64,000 nucleotides of DNA, taken from assembly GCF_001425385.1 (NCBI RefSeq), contig NZ_LMQO01000002.1, forward strand, positions 1 to 64,000, in the 5' to 3' direction. Numbering within the stretch: the first letter of the stretch is position 1; every line of letters starts with the position of its first letter. Positions 37,112-45,309 of the stretch are shown in pieces. This DNA is from Sphingomonas sp. Leaf407. Its GTDB lineage: Bacteria > Pseudomonadota > Alphaproteobacteria > Sphingomonadales > Sphingomonadaceae. The position numbers and the translations under genes were made by a program. The notes below the pieces were generated by a model. That model made no database searches, was not told the origin of the DNA, and saw only the letters and a list, made by a program, of their open reading frames with translations.

Positions 37112-39331
37112 TCACATTACCGGCAATCCTTCGAGCAGCTTGTCGAGCGTCGCGGGATAGTCGCGCACCCGTATGCCGGTCGCGTTGTAGATCGCGTTCG
37201 TCACCGCCGCGCCCGCTCCGCCGATGCCCAGTTCGCCGATCCCCTTGGCATGGAGCGGGTTGGCATGGATATCGCGTTCGTCGAGGAACACGATGTCCAT
37301 CGCCGGAACGTCGGCGTGGACCGGGACATGATATTCGGCGAGGTCGTGGTTGACGATCCGCCCGTCGCGGTCGTCATGGACCAGATCTTCGGTCAGCGCG
37401 GTGCCGATGCCGAACACGATGCCGCCGATGCACTGCGACCGGGCGGTCTGCTGGTTGAGGATGCGCCCGGCGGCGAAGGTCGCGTGCCAGCGGGTGACGC
37501 GCACCTCGCCGGTCACGGCATGGACCTTCACTTCGCAGAAATGCGCGCCATAGCTGGCCTGCGAGGTCAGCTTTTCCTGTTTGCCCGGCTTGATCGACCC
37601 GGTGGCGGTCAGGCCGTCGCCGATCAGGTCGGTAAGCGGCACCCGGCGGTTGCCGGCGGTCGCATGGCCATCCTTGAGCGTCAGGTCGGCGGGGTCTGCC
37701 TCCATCACCTTCGCCAGTTGCTGGCGCAGGCTCTCGCACGCCAGATAGACCGACGATCCGGCGCTGCCCGCGCCCCATGATCCGCCCGACCCCGCGCCCG
37801 GTGGCGACTTCGTATCGCCCAGATGCACGTCGACCCGCTCGACCGGCAGCCCGAGCATCTCGCCCGCGATCTGGGCGAGAATGGTGTAGGTGCCGGTGCC
37901 GATGTCGGTCATGTCGGTTTCGACCAGCGCACGCCCGTCGGCCCCGAGCGACACCGCCGCTTCAGAGGGTTGCAGCATGTTGGCGCGGGTGGTCGACGCC
38001 ATGCCCTGACCGATCAGCCAGTCGCCCTCGCGCCTGCCGCCCGGCGTCCGGTTGCGTGTCTCCCAGCCGAACGCCCTGGCCCCTTCATCGAGACAGCGGG
38101 TGAGCGCGCGCGACGAATAGGGAATGTCCTTTTGCGGATCGCGGTCGGGATCGTTGCGGCGGCGCAGTTCGACCGGATCGAGCGCGACGAGTTCCGCCAG
38201 TTCATCCATCGCGTTTTCGAGCGCGAGGAGGCCGACCGCCTCGCCCGGCGCGCGCATCGACCCCGACAGCGTCTGGTTCAGTTCGACCAGATCATGGGTG
38301 ATGACCCGGTTTTCGCCGCCGTAGAGGAACGAGGTCGCCTGTCCGGCGGGTTCGAAATAGCCTTCGCCCGGCAGGTTGGAACACAGGGTTTCGTGGCCGA
38401 TCCCGGTCAGCGTGCCGTCCGCATCGGCGGCGAGGCGCAGGCGCTGCTGCGTGTTCGAGCGGCGGAGCGTCGCCTCGAACACCTGCTGGCGGGTCATCAC
38501 CGTCTTGACCGGACGGCCGACCGCCTTGGCGGCGATAGCGGTCGCGACCGCATCCGGCGCAATGCCGAGCTTCGAGCCGAAGCCGCCGCCGATGTAGCGC
38601 GCGACGATGCGGACCTTCGACTGACGTTCGCCCAGCGCCTTGGCGAGCTGTTGCTTGTCGGATGACGGCATCTGGAGCGAGCCGTACAGCGTCAGTCCGT
38701 CGTCGTCCCATACCGCGATCGAAGCATGCGGCTCCATCGCTGCCGAATTCTGCGACGGGGTGCGCCAGACGTCGTCGACGGTGAAGGCCGCACCGGCCAT
38801 CGCACGGTCGAGATCGCCCTGTTCGTGATAGGGCGGCATCGACCCCGGCGGCGGCTTGGCCGCGCTGTCGAGATGGTCGTCGAAGGTATAGACTCCCGTT
38901 GCGGGCTCGAAGCGGACCACGACCAGCGCCGCCGCGTCGCGTGCCACCTCGAAACTCTCGGCGACGACGATCGCGACCGGCTCGCCGAAATAGGCGACGT
39001 CGGCCACGCCCTGCGTCGGGGCGTTCGTTTCGCCGCCCTGCTGCGGGTTGCGGATGAAGGTCTTTAGATCGACCACCACGTCGATCACGCCGGGCAGCGC
39101 CTTGGCCCCCTCGGCATCGATCGCGGTGATCTTGCCCGCCGCGAAGGTTGCGCGGACGAGGAAGCCGTGGGCGAGGTTCGGGATGTCGTATTCGGCGGCA
39201 TAGGTCGCCTGTCCCGCGACCTTGAGCGGACCGTCGACCCGCACCAGCCCCTTGCCGATGATGCCCTGCACGCCGTCGTCGAGCAGGCTGTGTTCGACGG
39301 GCTTGTCCATCTGGAGCGCGTTGGTGGTCAT
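37112..39331 (-). CDS. Molybdopterin-binding subunit of PaoABC-type aldehyde oxidoreductase
   Basis: This 739-residue xanthine-oxidase-family large subunit resembles E. coli PaoC (YagR). IIGKGLVRVDGPLKVAGQAT opens the domain. ARYIGGGFGSKLGIAP near residue 245 binds the cofactor, SGSMRAPGEAVGLLALENA near 360 is the usual Arg/Glu region, and AKGIGELGIGGAGAAVTNAI near 705 contains the catalytic Glu. The enzyme oxidises aldehydes at a molybdenum cytosine dinucleotide cofactor. The ATG at 39331 overlaps the stop of the FAD-subunit gene (ATGA). XdhC and MocA-type maturation genes lie 13 kb downstream. Confidence 0.9.
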   Translation of the reverse strand: MTTNALQMDKPVEHSLLDDGVQGIIGKGLVRVDGPLKVAGQATYAAEYDIPNLAHGFLVRATFAAGKITAIDAEGAKALPGVIDVVVDLKTFIRNPQQGGETNAPTQGVADVAYFGEPVAIVVAESFEVARDAAALVVVRFEPATGVYTFDDHLDSAAKPPPGSMPPYHEQGDLDRAMAGAAFTVDDVWRTPSQNSAAMEPHASIAVWDDDGLTLYGSLQMPSSDKQQLAKALGERQSKVRIVARYIGGGFGSKLGIAPDAVATAIAAKAVGRPVKTVMTRQQVFEATLRRSNTQQRLRLAADADGTLTGIGHETLCSNLPGEGYFEPAGQATSFLYGGENRVITHDLVELNQTLSGSMRAPGEAVGLLALENAMDELAELVALDPVELRRRNDPDRDPQKDIPYSSRALTRCLDEGARAFGWETRNRTPGGRREGDWLIGQGMASTTRANMLQPSEAAVSLGADGRALVETDMTDIGTGTYTILAQIAGEMLGLPVERVDVHLGDTKSPPGAGSGGSWGAGSAGSSVYLACESLRQQLAKVMEADPADLTLKDGHATAGNRRVPLTDLIGDGLTATGSIKPGKQEKLTSQASYGAHFCEVKVHAVTGEVRVTRWHATFAAGRILNQQTARSQCIGGIVFGIGTALTEDLVHDDRDGRIVNHDLAEYHVPVHADVPAMDIVFLDERDIHANPLHAKGIGELGIGGAGAAVTNAIYNATGIRVRDYPATLDKLLEGLPVM

Positions 39332-40305
39332 GCGGTCAGCTCCCTGAGCGTGGCGATCAGCGTGCGGCGCGCCAGCGGAATCTTGAAGTCGTTGCTGCCG
39401 AAGCCCCGGGCGTCGCGCAGCAGGATGTCGGCGGCCTGCCCGAACAGCGCGTCGGAGGGAGCATTGCCGACCAGCGCCGATTCGACCGCGGCATCGCGCC
39501 ACGGCATTGGCCCCAGACCACCGAAGGCGAGGTGCGCCGAGGTGATCGTGCCGTCCTCTACGGCGACAATGCCGGCGACCGACACCAAGGCGAAGGCATA
39601 GGAGGCGCGGTCGCGGACCTTGCGATAGGTCTGGCGGCCCGCCGGGGCGGGGGGCAGTTCGATATGGGTGATGAGTTCGCCCGGTTTCAGCACCGTTTCC
39701 ACATCGGGGCGGTCGCCGGGCAGGCGGTAGAAGTCGCCGATCGGGACCCGCCGCCGCTCGCCGTCACCGCCGAGGGTAATGATCGTGGCATCCAGCGCGC
39801 GCATCGCGACGGCCATGTCGCTGGGGTGGGTGGCGATGCAGTGGTCGGACGTGCCGAGGACGGCGAGGATGCGGTTGAAGCCTTCCTGCGCGTCGCAGCC
39901 AGAGCCGGGCACGCGCTTGTTGCAGCGCGACGCCGTCTCGTAGAAATAATAGCAGCGGGTGCGCTGGAGTAAATTGCCACCGGTCGACGCCTTGTTGCGG
40001 AGCTGGCCCGAGGCACCGGCGAGGAGCGCGCGGCTCAGCACCTCGTAGCGGTCGCGAACCTTGGGGTCGGCGGCGAGGTCGGAATTGGGGACCAGCGCGC
40101 CGATCCTCAGGCCGCCGTCGTCGGTTTCCTCGATGTCGGACAGCGGCAGGCGGCTGATGTCGACGAGGCGCGCGGGGGTTTCGACCTGCAATTTCATCAG
40201 GTCGAGCAAATTGGTGCCGCCGGCGATGAAGCGGGTGTCGGGGTGGGCGGCCTCAGCAACGGCGGTTTCGGCGCTGTCGGCCTTGGCATAGTCGAACGAT
40301 TTCAT
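39328..40305 (-). CDS. FAD subunit of PaoABC-type aldehyde oxidoreductase
   Basis: This 325-residue subunit has the CO-dehydrogenase flavoprotein fold: RFIAGGTNLLDLMKLQVETP near residues 25-44 (FAD pyrophosphate loop) and ASTGGNLLQRTRCYYF near 110-125. The stretch RCYYFYETASRC followed by NKRVPGSGCDA carries three Cys and matches the extra iron-sulfur insertion that distinguishes PaoB from ordinary xanthine dehydrogenase FAD subunits; E. coli PaoB binds a [4Fe-4S] cluster there. It sits between the [2Fe-2S] and molybdenum subunit genes, overlapping both by 4 nt. Confidence 0.9.
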   Translation of the reverse strand: MKSFDYAKADSAETAVAEAAHPDTRFIAGGTNLLDLMKLQVETPARLVDISRLPLSDIEETDDGGLRIGALVPNSDLAADPKVRDRYEVLSRALLAGASGQLRNKASTGGNLLQRTRCYYFYETASRCNKRVPGSGCDAQEGFNRILAVLGTSDHCIATHPSDMAVAMRALDATIITLGGDGERRRVPIGDFYRLPGDRPDVETVLKPGELITHIELPPAPAGRQTYRKVRDRASYAFALVSVAGIVAVEDGTITSAHLAFGGLGPMPWRDAAVESALVGNAPSDALFGQAADILLRDARGFGSNDFKIPLARRTLIATLRELTA

Positions 40306-40823
40306 TCCGCTGCCTCCGCATGGGCGGGCTGGTTCGCGTCGGCGACTTCGCGGATCGCGTCGACGATATTGGGATAGGCCGAACAGCGGCACAGGTTGCC
40401 GCTCATCCGTTCGCGGATTTCCGCGTCGGTGAACTCGGGATCGGACAGGTCGGCGCTGACGTGGCTTGGCCAGCCCTTCGCCACTTCGTCGAGCATGCCG
40501 ACCGCCGAACAAATCTGCCCCGGCGTGCAATAGCCGCACTGGAACCCGTCGTGGCGGACGAAGGCGTCCTGCAGCGGATGAAGGTCGCCGGGGGTGCCCA
40601 ATCCCTCGATCGTCACGATCTCGTCATCCTGATGCATCACGGCGAGGGTCAGGCAGCTATTGATACGGCGGCCGTTCACCAACACGGTACAGGCACCGCA
40701 CTGGCCATGATCGCATCCCTTCTTGCTGCCGGTCAGCGACAGATGTTCGCGCAGCAGATCGAGCAGCGAGGTGCGGATGTCGACCTCCGCCTGATGGGGC
40801 TGGCCGTTGATGGTGAAGTGCAT
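40302..40823 (-). CDS. [2Fe-2S] subunit of PaoABC-type aldehyde oxidoreductase
   Basis: This 173-residue small subunit has plant-type ferredoxin ligands in GCDHGQCGACTVLVNG near residues 36-51 with a further Cys in INSCLTLA. A second helical [2Fe-2S] domain, GFQCGYCTPGQICSA near 93-107, has its partner CRCSAYPNIV near 146-155. It begins directly with MHFTINGQPHQAEV and has no twin-arginine signal, unlike E. coli PaoA, so this complex is probably cytoplasmic. It is the first gene of a three-gene overlapping operon and is divergent from glpQ across 74 bases. Confidence 0.92.
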   Translation of the reverse strand: MHFTINGQPHQAEVDIRTSLLDLLREHLSLTGSKKGCDHGQCGACTVLVNGRRINSCLTLAVMHQDDEIVTIEGLGTPGDLHPLQDAFVRHDGFQCGYCTPGQICSAVGMLDEVAKGWPSHVSADLSDPEFTDAEIRERMSGNLCRCSAYPNIVDAIREVADANQPAHAEAAE

Positions 40824-40897
40824 GGGGGCGGTGCTCCGAGGGTAGGAACGGGCAACGTCCCGAACGCAAAGGGTTTCCTGTTGCGAAAGGATCGCAG

Positions 40898-41923
40898 ATG
40901 TTGGGGTTGATGCTGGTGATGGCGCTGGCCGGAGGAACTGCCGTGAACGAGGAACGTCCCCTGTCGCCGCCGATCGTCATCGCTCACCGTGGGGCGAGCG
41001 GATCGCGGCCCGAACATACGCTCGCCGCGTATCAACTCGCGATCGAGCAGGGAGCGGATTTCATCGAACCCGATCTGGTGCTGACGAAAGATAACGTGTT
41101 CGTCGCGCGGCACGAGAACGAGATTTCGGAGACGACCGACGTCGCCGATCACCCCGAATTCGCCGCGCGGCGGACGACCAAGACGATCGACGGGCAGGCG
41201 ATGACCGGCTGGTTCACCGAGGATTTCACGCTGGCCGAGCTGCGGACGTTGCGGGCGAAGGAGCGGCTACCGAAGCTGCGCCCCGGCAACACCGCCTATG
41301 ATGGGCAGGACGGCGTGCCGACGCTGGCCGAGGTGATCGCGCTGGCCAGGCGGGCCTCGGCGGCGACCGGGCGGACGATCGGCATCTATCCCGAGACGAA
41401 GCATCCGACCTATTTCGCGTCGATCGGCCATCCGATGGAGGCACGGCTGGTCGCCGATCTGAAGGCGGCGGGATGGGATTCGGCGGAGGCACCGGTCTTC
41501 ATCCAGTCGTTCGAGGTGAACAACCTCAAGGCGCTCAAGAAGCTGACGGGCATCCGGCTGATCCAGTTGATGGATGCCAGCGGCGGCCCGGCCGACCGCG
41601 CGGTGGCGAGCTATGCGGCGATGGCGAGCCCGGCGGGGCTGAAGGCCGTCGCGGGCTATGCGTGGGGGATCGGGCCGAACAAGTCGATGGTCGCCGATGG
41701 CAAGCCGCTGATCCATGACGCGCATCGTGCCGGGCTGCGGGTGCATCCGTGGACGTATCGCGCGGAGAATGTGTTCCTGCCCGAACGCTACCGGGTCGAG
41801 GGTGGTCCGGCGGCGCAGGGTCGGGTCGGGCAGGAGATCGCCGATGCGGTGGCGGCGGGCGTCGATGGTTTCTTCACCGATTTTCCGCTAATCGGGGCGC
41901 AGGTACGCGACAAACCCTATTGA
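40898..41923 (+). CDS. glpQ: Glycerophosphodiester phosphodiesterase
   Basis: This 341-residue enzyme hydrolyses glycerophosphodiesters to glycerol-3-phosphate and an alcohol. It begins with a short hydrophobic leader (MLGLMLVMALAGG), probably a signal peptide, so periplasmic action is likely. GDPD motifs follow: IAHRGASGSRPEHTLAAYQL near residues 27-46 (catalytic His, Glu), DFIEPDLVLTKDNVFVARHE near 53-72, IYPETKHPTYF near 165-175 and GVDGFFTDFP near the end. AAAGGATCGCAG precedes the ATG. It is followed after 14 bases by a small lipoprotein gene. Confidence 0.9.
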   Translation: MLGLMLVMALAGGTAVNEERPLSPPIVIAHRGASGSRPEHTLAAYQLAIEQGADFIEPDLVLTKDNVFVARHENEISETTDVADHPEFAARRTTKTIDGQAMTGWFTEDFTLAELRTLRAKERLPKLRPGNTAYDGQDGVPTLAEVIALARRASAATGRTIGIYPETKHPTYFASIGHPMEARLVADLKAAGWDSAEAPVFIQSFEVNNLKALKKLTGIRLIQLMDASGGPADRAVASYAAMASPAGLKAVAGYAWGIGPNKSMVADGKPLIHDAHRAGLRVHPWTYRAENVFLPERYRVEGGPAAQGRVGQEIADAVAAGVDGFFTDFPLIGAQVRDKPY

Positions 41924-41937
41924 GGATTTCCCGGAGC

Positions 41938-42183
41938 ATGCGAGCGGCGTGGATGGTGTTGATGCTGGCCCCCCTGACCGGGGGCTGCGTCAGCACGGTA
42001 TGGAATGTGGCGACCGCGCCGGTGCGCGCGGGGGCACAGGTGGTCGACTGGACCACAACTAGCCAGTCGGAGGCCGACCGCAACTACGGCCGCAAGATGC
42101 GCAAGAAGGAAGCGCGCGAGGGGCGGGAGATGCGGCGGCGTGAGGCAGAGCGCCGGGCGGAGGCGCGCCGGGACAGGGATTAG
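41938..42183 (+). CDS. Small predicted lipoprotein
   Basis: This is an 81-residue protein with a lipoprotein signal: MRAAWMVLMLAPLTGGC, lipobox LTGGC with Cys17-18 as the lipidation site. After a short segment comes a strongly charged, probably helical tail of Arg, Lys and Glu (EGREMRRREAERRAEARRD). It lies 14 bases after glpQ on the same strand and is probably co-transcribed. Function unknown; it could be a periplasmic anchor. The start at 41938 is chosen because it gives a correct signal peptide. Confidence 0.7.
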   Translation: MRAAWMVLMLAPLTGGCVSTVWNVATAPVRAGAQVVDWTTTSQSEADRNYGRKMRKKEAREGREMRRREAERRAEARRDRD

Positions 42184-42184
42184 C

Positions 42185-42566
42185 GGCGCGCCGGGCAAAG
42201 GCGTAGCGAAGCTACGCCAAGCCGCATAAAGGCGCGCCCCGCCGGCGGCGCTGGCAGCGCCGTTCGACGGCACGGGCTTTGCCCGTGGCGGGGCTTGGGG
42301 GGGGTGGAACGGCTGCCAGTGCAGGAGCCGCTACCGTCGGCGTGTATGGATTCCGGCCTTCGCCGGAATGACGATGGCGCGCCGGGCGAGGTGCAGCGAA
42401 GCAGCACCGCGTCGCATCAGGCGCGCCCGGCCGGCGGCGCGGAAAGCGCCGTCCGACGACGTGGGCTTTGCCCGTGGCGGGGCTTGTGGGACTCGGAACG
42501 GCTCCCGGTCAGGAGCCGCATCGTCAGCGTATATGGATTCCGGCCTTCGCCGGAATGACGAATGGG
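42185..42566. repeat. Imperfect tandem duplication of a roughly 191-bp structured unit
   Basis: Two units start with GGCGCGCCGGGC at 42185 and 42376 and both end GGATTCCGGCCTTCGCCGGAATGACGA. Shared blocks include GGCGCGCCC, GCCGGCGGCGC, GGGCTTTGCCCGTGGCGGGGCTTG and GGAACGGCT. The first unit has the hairpin GCGTAGCGAAGCTACGC where the second has GTGCAGCGAAGCAGCAC, i.e. different bases but the same fold. This covers most of the 526-bp gap between the lipoprotein and hydrolase genes; no credible gene lies in it. Confidence 0.75.
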
Positions 42567-42618
42567 TGGGGTCGGGCGCGTTGCGGCGGGGCAGGTCTTT
42601 GCGGGTCGGCAATTCCCC

Positions 42619-42640
42619 CCAAAGTTTACAAAGTTTACAC
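42619..42640. repeat. AAAGTTTAC tandem-core repeat (third copy)
   Basis: CCAAAGTTTACAAAGTTTACAC is identical to 2272-2293, including the doubled core; only the sequence after it differs. It is AT-rich against the GC-rich background and lies downstream of the hydrolase stop. Confidence 0.65.
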
Positions 42641-42709
42641 TAACAGCACAGTTGTTGCGAACCATTCGCGGGTACGACCATCGACGATGTCCAAGGAGCG
42701 CGGCGGGGT

Positions 42710-43465
42710 TCAGCCCGCCGTTCCCGCCACCCTGCCCGATGTCGCCGCTGTAGGACAGTTCGCCGCCAGCGCCTGCGCCACCGCGCGTAGGATCGCGGGG
42801 CGGGTCTGGACGCCGTAATGGCTGCTCGGCACATGGACCGCGTGGCAGTCGGGCTCGCCCGCGACATGGCAGCACAGGCCGTTGACGAGGCCATCGCTGG
42901 CGCTCCAGATCGCGGTGGCGGGGACGGGCAGGGGGCGGCGGACCTCGTCGGCGAGCGCGAGGAGCGCGGGATCGTCGACCGATTCGCCGCTGATCCATTC
43001 GTAGAGCCGCCACACCCGGGTGGCGCGCGCCGGGCCGGCATAGGGGCTGGCGACGGTGACGACCTGTTCGACCGACGCGGGCACGCGATGCGCGGCGAGG
43101 CGGGCCATGATGCCGCCCATGCTGACCCCGACCAGCGCGACCGGGCGGCCGCTCGCCTGCGCCAGATGGTCGATCCGCGCGAACAGGGCCGCGCCATCCG
43201 CGCCGATGCTGCGCTGGCCGAAGTTGCGGCCCAGTCTCCAGCCATGCGGGGCATGGCCGAGGCTGCGCAGGAAGCGGCCCATCAGCAGCATCGACCGGTC
43301 GCTGTTGAACAGGCCGGGCAGGAGCAGCACCGGACCGCCGTCGCCGCGCGGCGCACCGTCCAGCGCGGCGCTCCACCGGAACGGGGTGCCCGCCAGTGCC
43401 CATGCGGCGCGGGGCGTTTCGGCAAGGAACTGCCGGAGCGAGGGCGGCCCATGGATCACAGCCAT
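42710..43465 (-). CDS. Alpha/beta hydrolase (esterase/lipase-like)
   Basis: This 251-residue protein starts MAVIHGPPSLRQFLAETP. GGPVLLLPGLFNSDRSML near residues 40-57 forms the oxyanion side, VALVGVSMGGIMARLAAHRV near 110-129 contains the nucleophile Ser (GxSxG), and SSHYGV near 224 contains a likely catalytic His. SDGLVNG near 190 would supply Asp. The overall pattern fits triacylglycerol-lipase-like or PGAP1-like hydrolases. The substrate is unknown. It overlaps the upstream DUF2459 gene by 10 nt, so the two are co-expressed. No signal peptide is visible. Confidence 0.8.
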   Translation of the reverse strand: MAVIHGPPSLRQFLAETPRAAWALAGTPFRWSAALDGAPRGDGGPVLLLPGLFNSDRSMLLMGRFLRSLGHAPHGWRLGRNFGQRSIGADGAALFARIDHLAQASGRPVALVGVSMGGIMARLAAHRVPASVEQVVTVASPYAGPARATRVWRLYEWISGESVDDPALLALADEVRRPLPVPATAIWSASDGLVNGLCCHVAGEPDCHAVHVPSSHYGVQTRPAILRAVAQALAANCPTAATSGRVAGTAG

Positions 43466-44112
43466 GCCGTAACCGTCACCGGAAACGGCGTCCATGCCCC
43501 CATCGGCACGCCCGCCGCGCGCAGCGCCGCGCCGGTCCAGCTATTGCAGGTCGTGACGGCGCTGTAGCGGCCGCGCGCGGGATAGAAGGCGTCGGACGGG
43601 CCATAGCCGGCGATCGGCGCATGGCCCGGCGCGAAGCTGGCGCGGATGTGCGCGGCGAGGCGGCGGTACTGGCCGGGCGACAGGGTGAGCGGATAGACGC
43701 CGCGCTGTCCGGCGGGATCGGGCAGGGCGTCAACGTGCATCACCACCGCGTTGCTGCCGAGCGCGGCGGCGAGGATGGTGGCGGGCTTCACATCGGCCCA
43801 TGTCGGCGTGCCGAGATAGAAACCGCGCTCGCCCCAGCCGAACGAGCGCCATGCGTGGCCGGCATGGCGCGAATCGGCGAAGTCGCCCGGCCGTACCAGA
43901 TCATCGAAATTCACGTCGCCGATGCGCGCGGGCACGACGATGCCGGTGTGGATGCCGTTATCCTCGACATAGATGCGGATGCCGCGCGCCGGGGTGGTGC
44001 CGCCGGCGGGAATCGCGCCGCCCGCCAGCCCGGCGAGCAGGTAGAGGCCGGGGAGGAGCAACAGGCCGCCGAGCATACCCGAACTCCGGCGCAGCAGTTT
44101 CCGTATCGTCAT
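43456..44112 (-). CDS. DUF2459/TIGR02117 family protein
   Basis: This 218-residue protein has an N-terminal membrane anchor or uncleaved signal (GMLGGLLLLPGLYLLAGLAG). Conserved blocks include IYVEDNGIHTGIVVPA near residues 47-62, FGWGERGFYLGTPTWADV and TTCNSWTGAALRAAGVP near the C-terminus. The conserved His, Cys and Asn recall papain-like/NlpC amidase folds, but the function is not known. It is divergent from phhA with only 21 bases between start codons, so their promoters must overlap the opposite genes. It is coupled to the hydrolase gene that follows. Confidence 0.78.
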   Translation of the reverse strand: MTIRKLLRRSSGMLGGLLLLPGLYLLAGLAGGAIPAGGTTPARGIRIYVEDNGIHTGIVVPARIGDVNFDDLVRPGDFADSRHAGHAWRSFGWGERGFYLGTPTWADVKPATILAAALGSNAVVMHVDALPDPAGQRGVYPLTLSPGQYRRLAAHIRASFAPGHAPIAGYGPSDAFYPARGRYSAVTTCNSWTGAALRAAGVPMGAWTPFPVTVTAWL

Positions 44113-44133
44113 GGCGCATGCTACAATGCGGGA

Positions 44134-45003
44134 ATGGCAAGCGAAACCCATGTACTCGACCGCCCGCCCGAGGGCGCCAACGCCGACTGGACCATCCCGC
44201 AGGGGTGGGACGCCTATAGCGCGCAGGATCATGCGACATGGGACACGCTGTATGCGCGGCAGATGGCGTTGCTGCCCGGTCGCGCCTCGGCGGCGTTCCT
44301 GCGCGGGCTGGATGCGCTGAAGCTTTCAGAATCGGGGATTCCCGATTTCGAGGAATTGTCCGACCGGCTGGAGGCGCTGACCGGATGGCGGGTGGTGGCG
44401 GTGCCCGGGCTGGTGCCCGACGACGTGTTCTTCACCCATATGGCCAACCGCCGCTTCGTCGCGGGCAATTTCATCCGCCGGCCCGATCAGTTGGACTATC
44501 TGCAGGAACCCGACGTCTTTCACGACGTGTTCGGTCATGTGCCGATGCTGGCCGATCCGGTGTTCGCCGATTACCTCGCCGCCTATGGCCGGGGGGGCCT
44601 GCGCGCGCTGGAGCTGGGGTCGCTCAAGCAACTGGCGCGGCTGTACTGGTACACGGTCGAATTCGGGCTGGTGCAGGAAGAGGGCGAGTTGCGCATCTAT
44701 GGCGCGGGCATTGTGTCGAGCGCGTCGGAAACGCGCTTCTCGCTGGAGGATGCCAGCCCCAACCGGGTGATGCTCGATCTCGCGCGAGTGATGCGCACCG
44801 ACTATCGGATCGACGATTTCCAGCAGACCTATTTCGTCATCCCCTCGTTCGAGGAATTGCTGCGGTTGACGATCGAGACCGATTTCGCGCCGGTCTATGC
44901 CGCGATCGGGCATGCGCCAGCGGTGGCGGTGGATGCGGTGTTGCCCGAGGATGTGGTCTTGACGCGGGGATCGCAGGCCTATGCGTTGGGGAAGGTCGGG
45001 TAG
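44134..45003 (+). CDS. phhA: Phenylalanine 4-monooxygenase
   Basis: This 289-residue pterin-dependent hydroxylase converts phenylalanine to tyrosine. The catalytic domain shows PDVFHDVFGHVPMLADP near residues 126-142 with the two iron-binding His residues. LARLYWYTVEFGLVQEEG near 167-184 contributes the Glu ligand, followed by IYGAGIVSSASETRFSL. It is the short bacterial form without the regulatory ACT domain. No phhB (pterin dehydratase) is adjacent. It feeds the hpd/hmgA pathway located 28 kb upstream after transamination. GCGGGA precedes the ATG at 44134. Confidence 0.96.
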   Translation: MASETHVLDRPPEGANADWTIPQGWDAYSAQDHATWDTLYARQMALLPGRASAAFLRGLDALKLSESGIPDFEELSDRLEALTGWRVVAVPGLVPDDVFFTHMANRRFVAGNFIRRPDQLDYLQEPDVFHDVFGHVPMLADPVFADYLAAYGRGGLRALELGSLKQLARLYWYTVEFGLVQEEGELRIYGAGIVSSASETRFSLEDASPNRVMLDLARVMRTDYRIDDFQQTYFVIPSFEELLRLTIETDFAPVYAAIGHAPAVAVDAVLPEDVVLTRGSQAYALGKVG

Positions 45004-45004
45004 G

Positions 45005-45309
45005 GTTCACGCGGAGGCGCGGAGACGCGGAGGGGTGTGCGGCAGTCGTTGTGTGCCTGCTCTATGTCCCCTCGTCATTCCCGCGCAGGCGGGAATCCAT
45101 AGACGCAGCGGTTGCGCTTCTTGCCACGACGTCGGCGTGTATGGGCTCCCGCCTGCGCGGGAGCGACGATTTGGGTCGGGTGGGTCGGCCAATTGCGCGC
45201 TCTCCTCCCTGACAGGGAGGGGCTGGGGGTGGGTCGGCTTGGGGCTGGCGGAACCGTCCCTCGCGGGCCGACCCACCCCCGACCCTTCCCTTGTCAGGGA
45301 GGGGAGGAA
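45005..45309. repeat. Composite of three repeat families between phhA and prmA
   Basis: In order: a single GGTTCACGCGGAGGCGCGGAG arm (45005-45036); a pair of CATTCCCGCGCAGGCGGGAAT / CTCCCGCCTGCGCGGGAG palindromes (about 45074-45168); and a CCTCCCTGACAGGGAGGGG / CCCTTGTCAGGGAGGGGA inverted pair (45205-45306) without the TCGACATTCA ends. No gene is supported in this 306-bp gap. Confidence 0.7.

Noticed and set aside
42185..42640. Several short frames on both strands in the glpQ-lipoprotein to hydrolase gap
   Set aside because: They follow the tandem repeat units and the AAAGTTTACA repeat and have no family resemblance or ribosome-binding sites.
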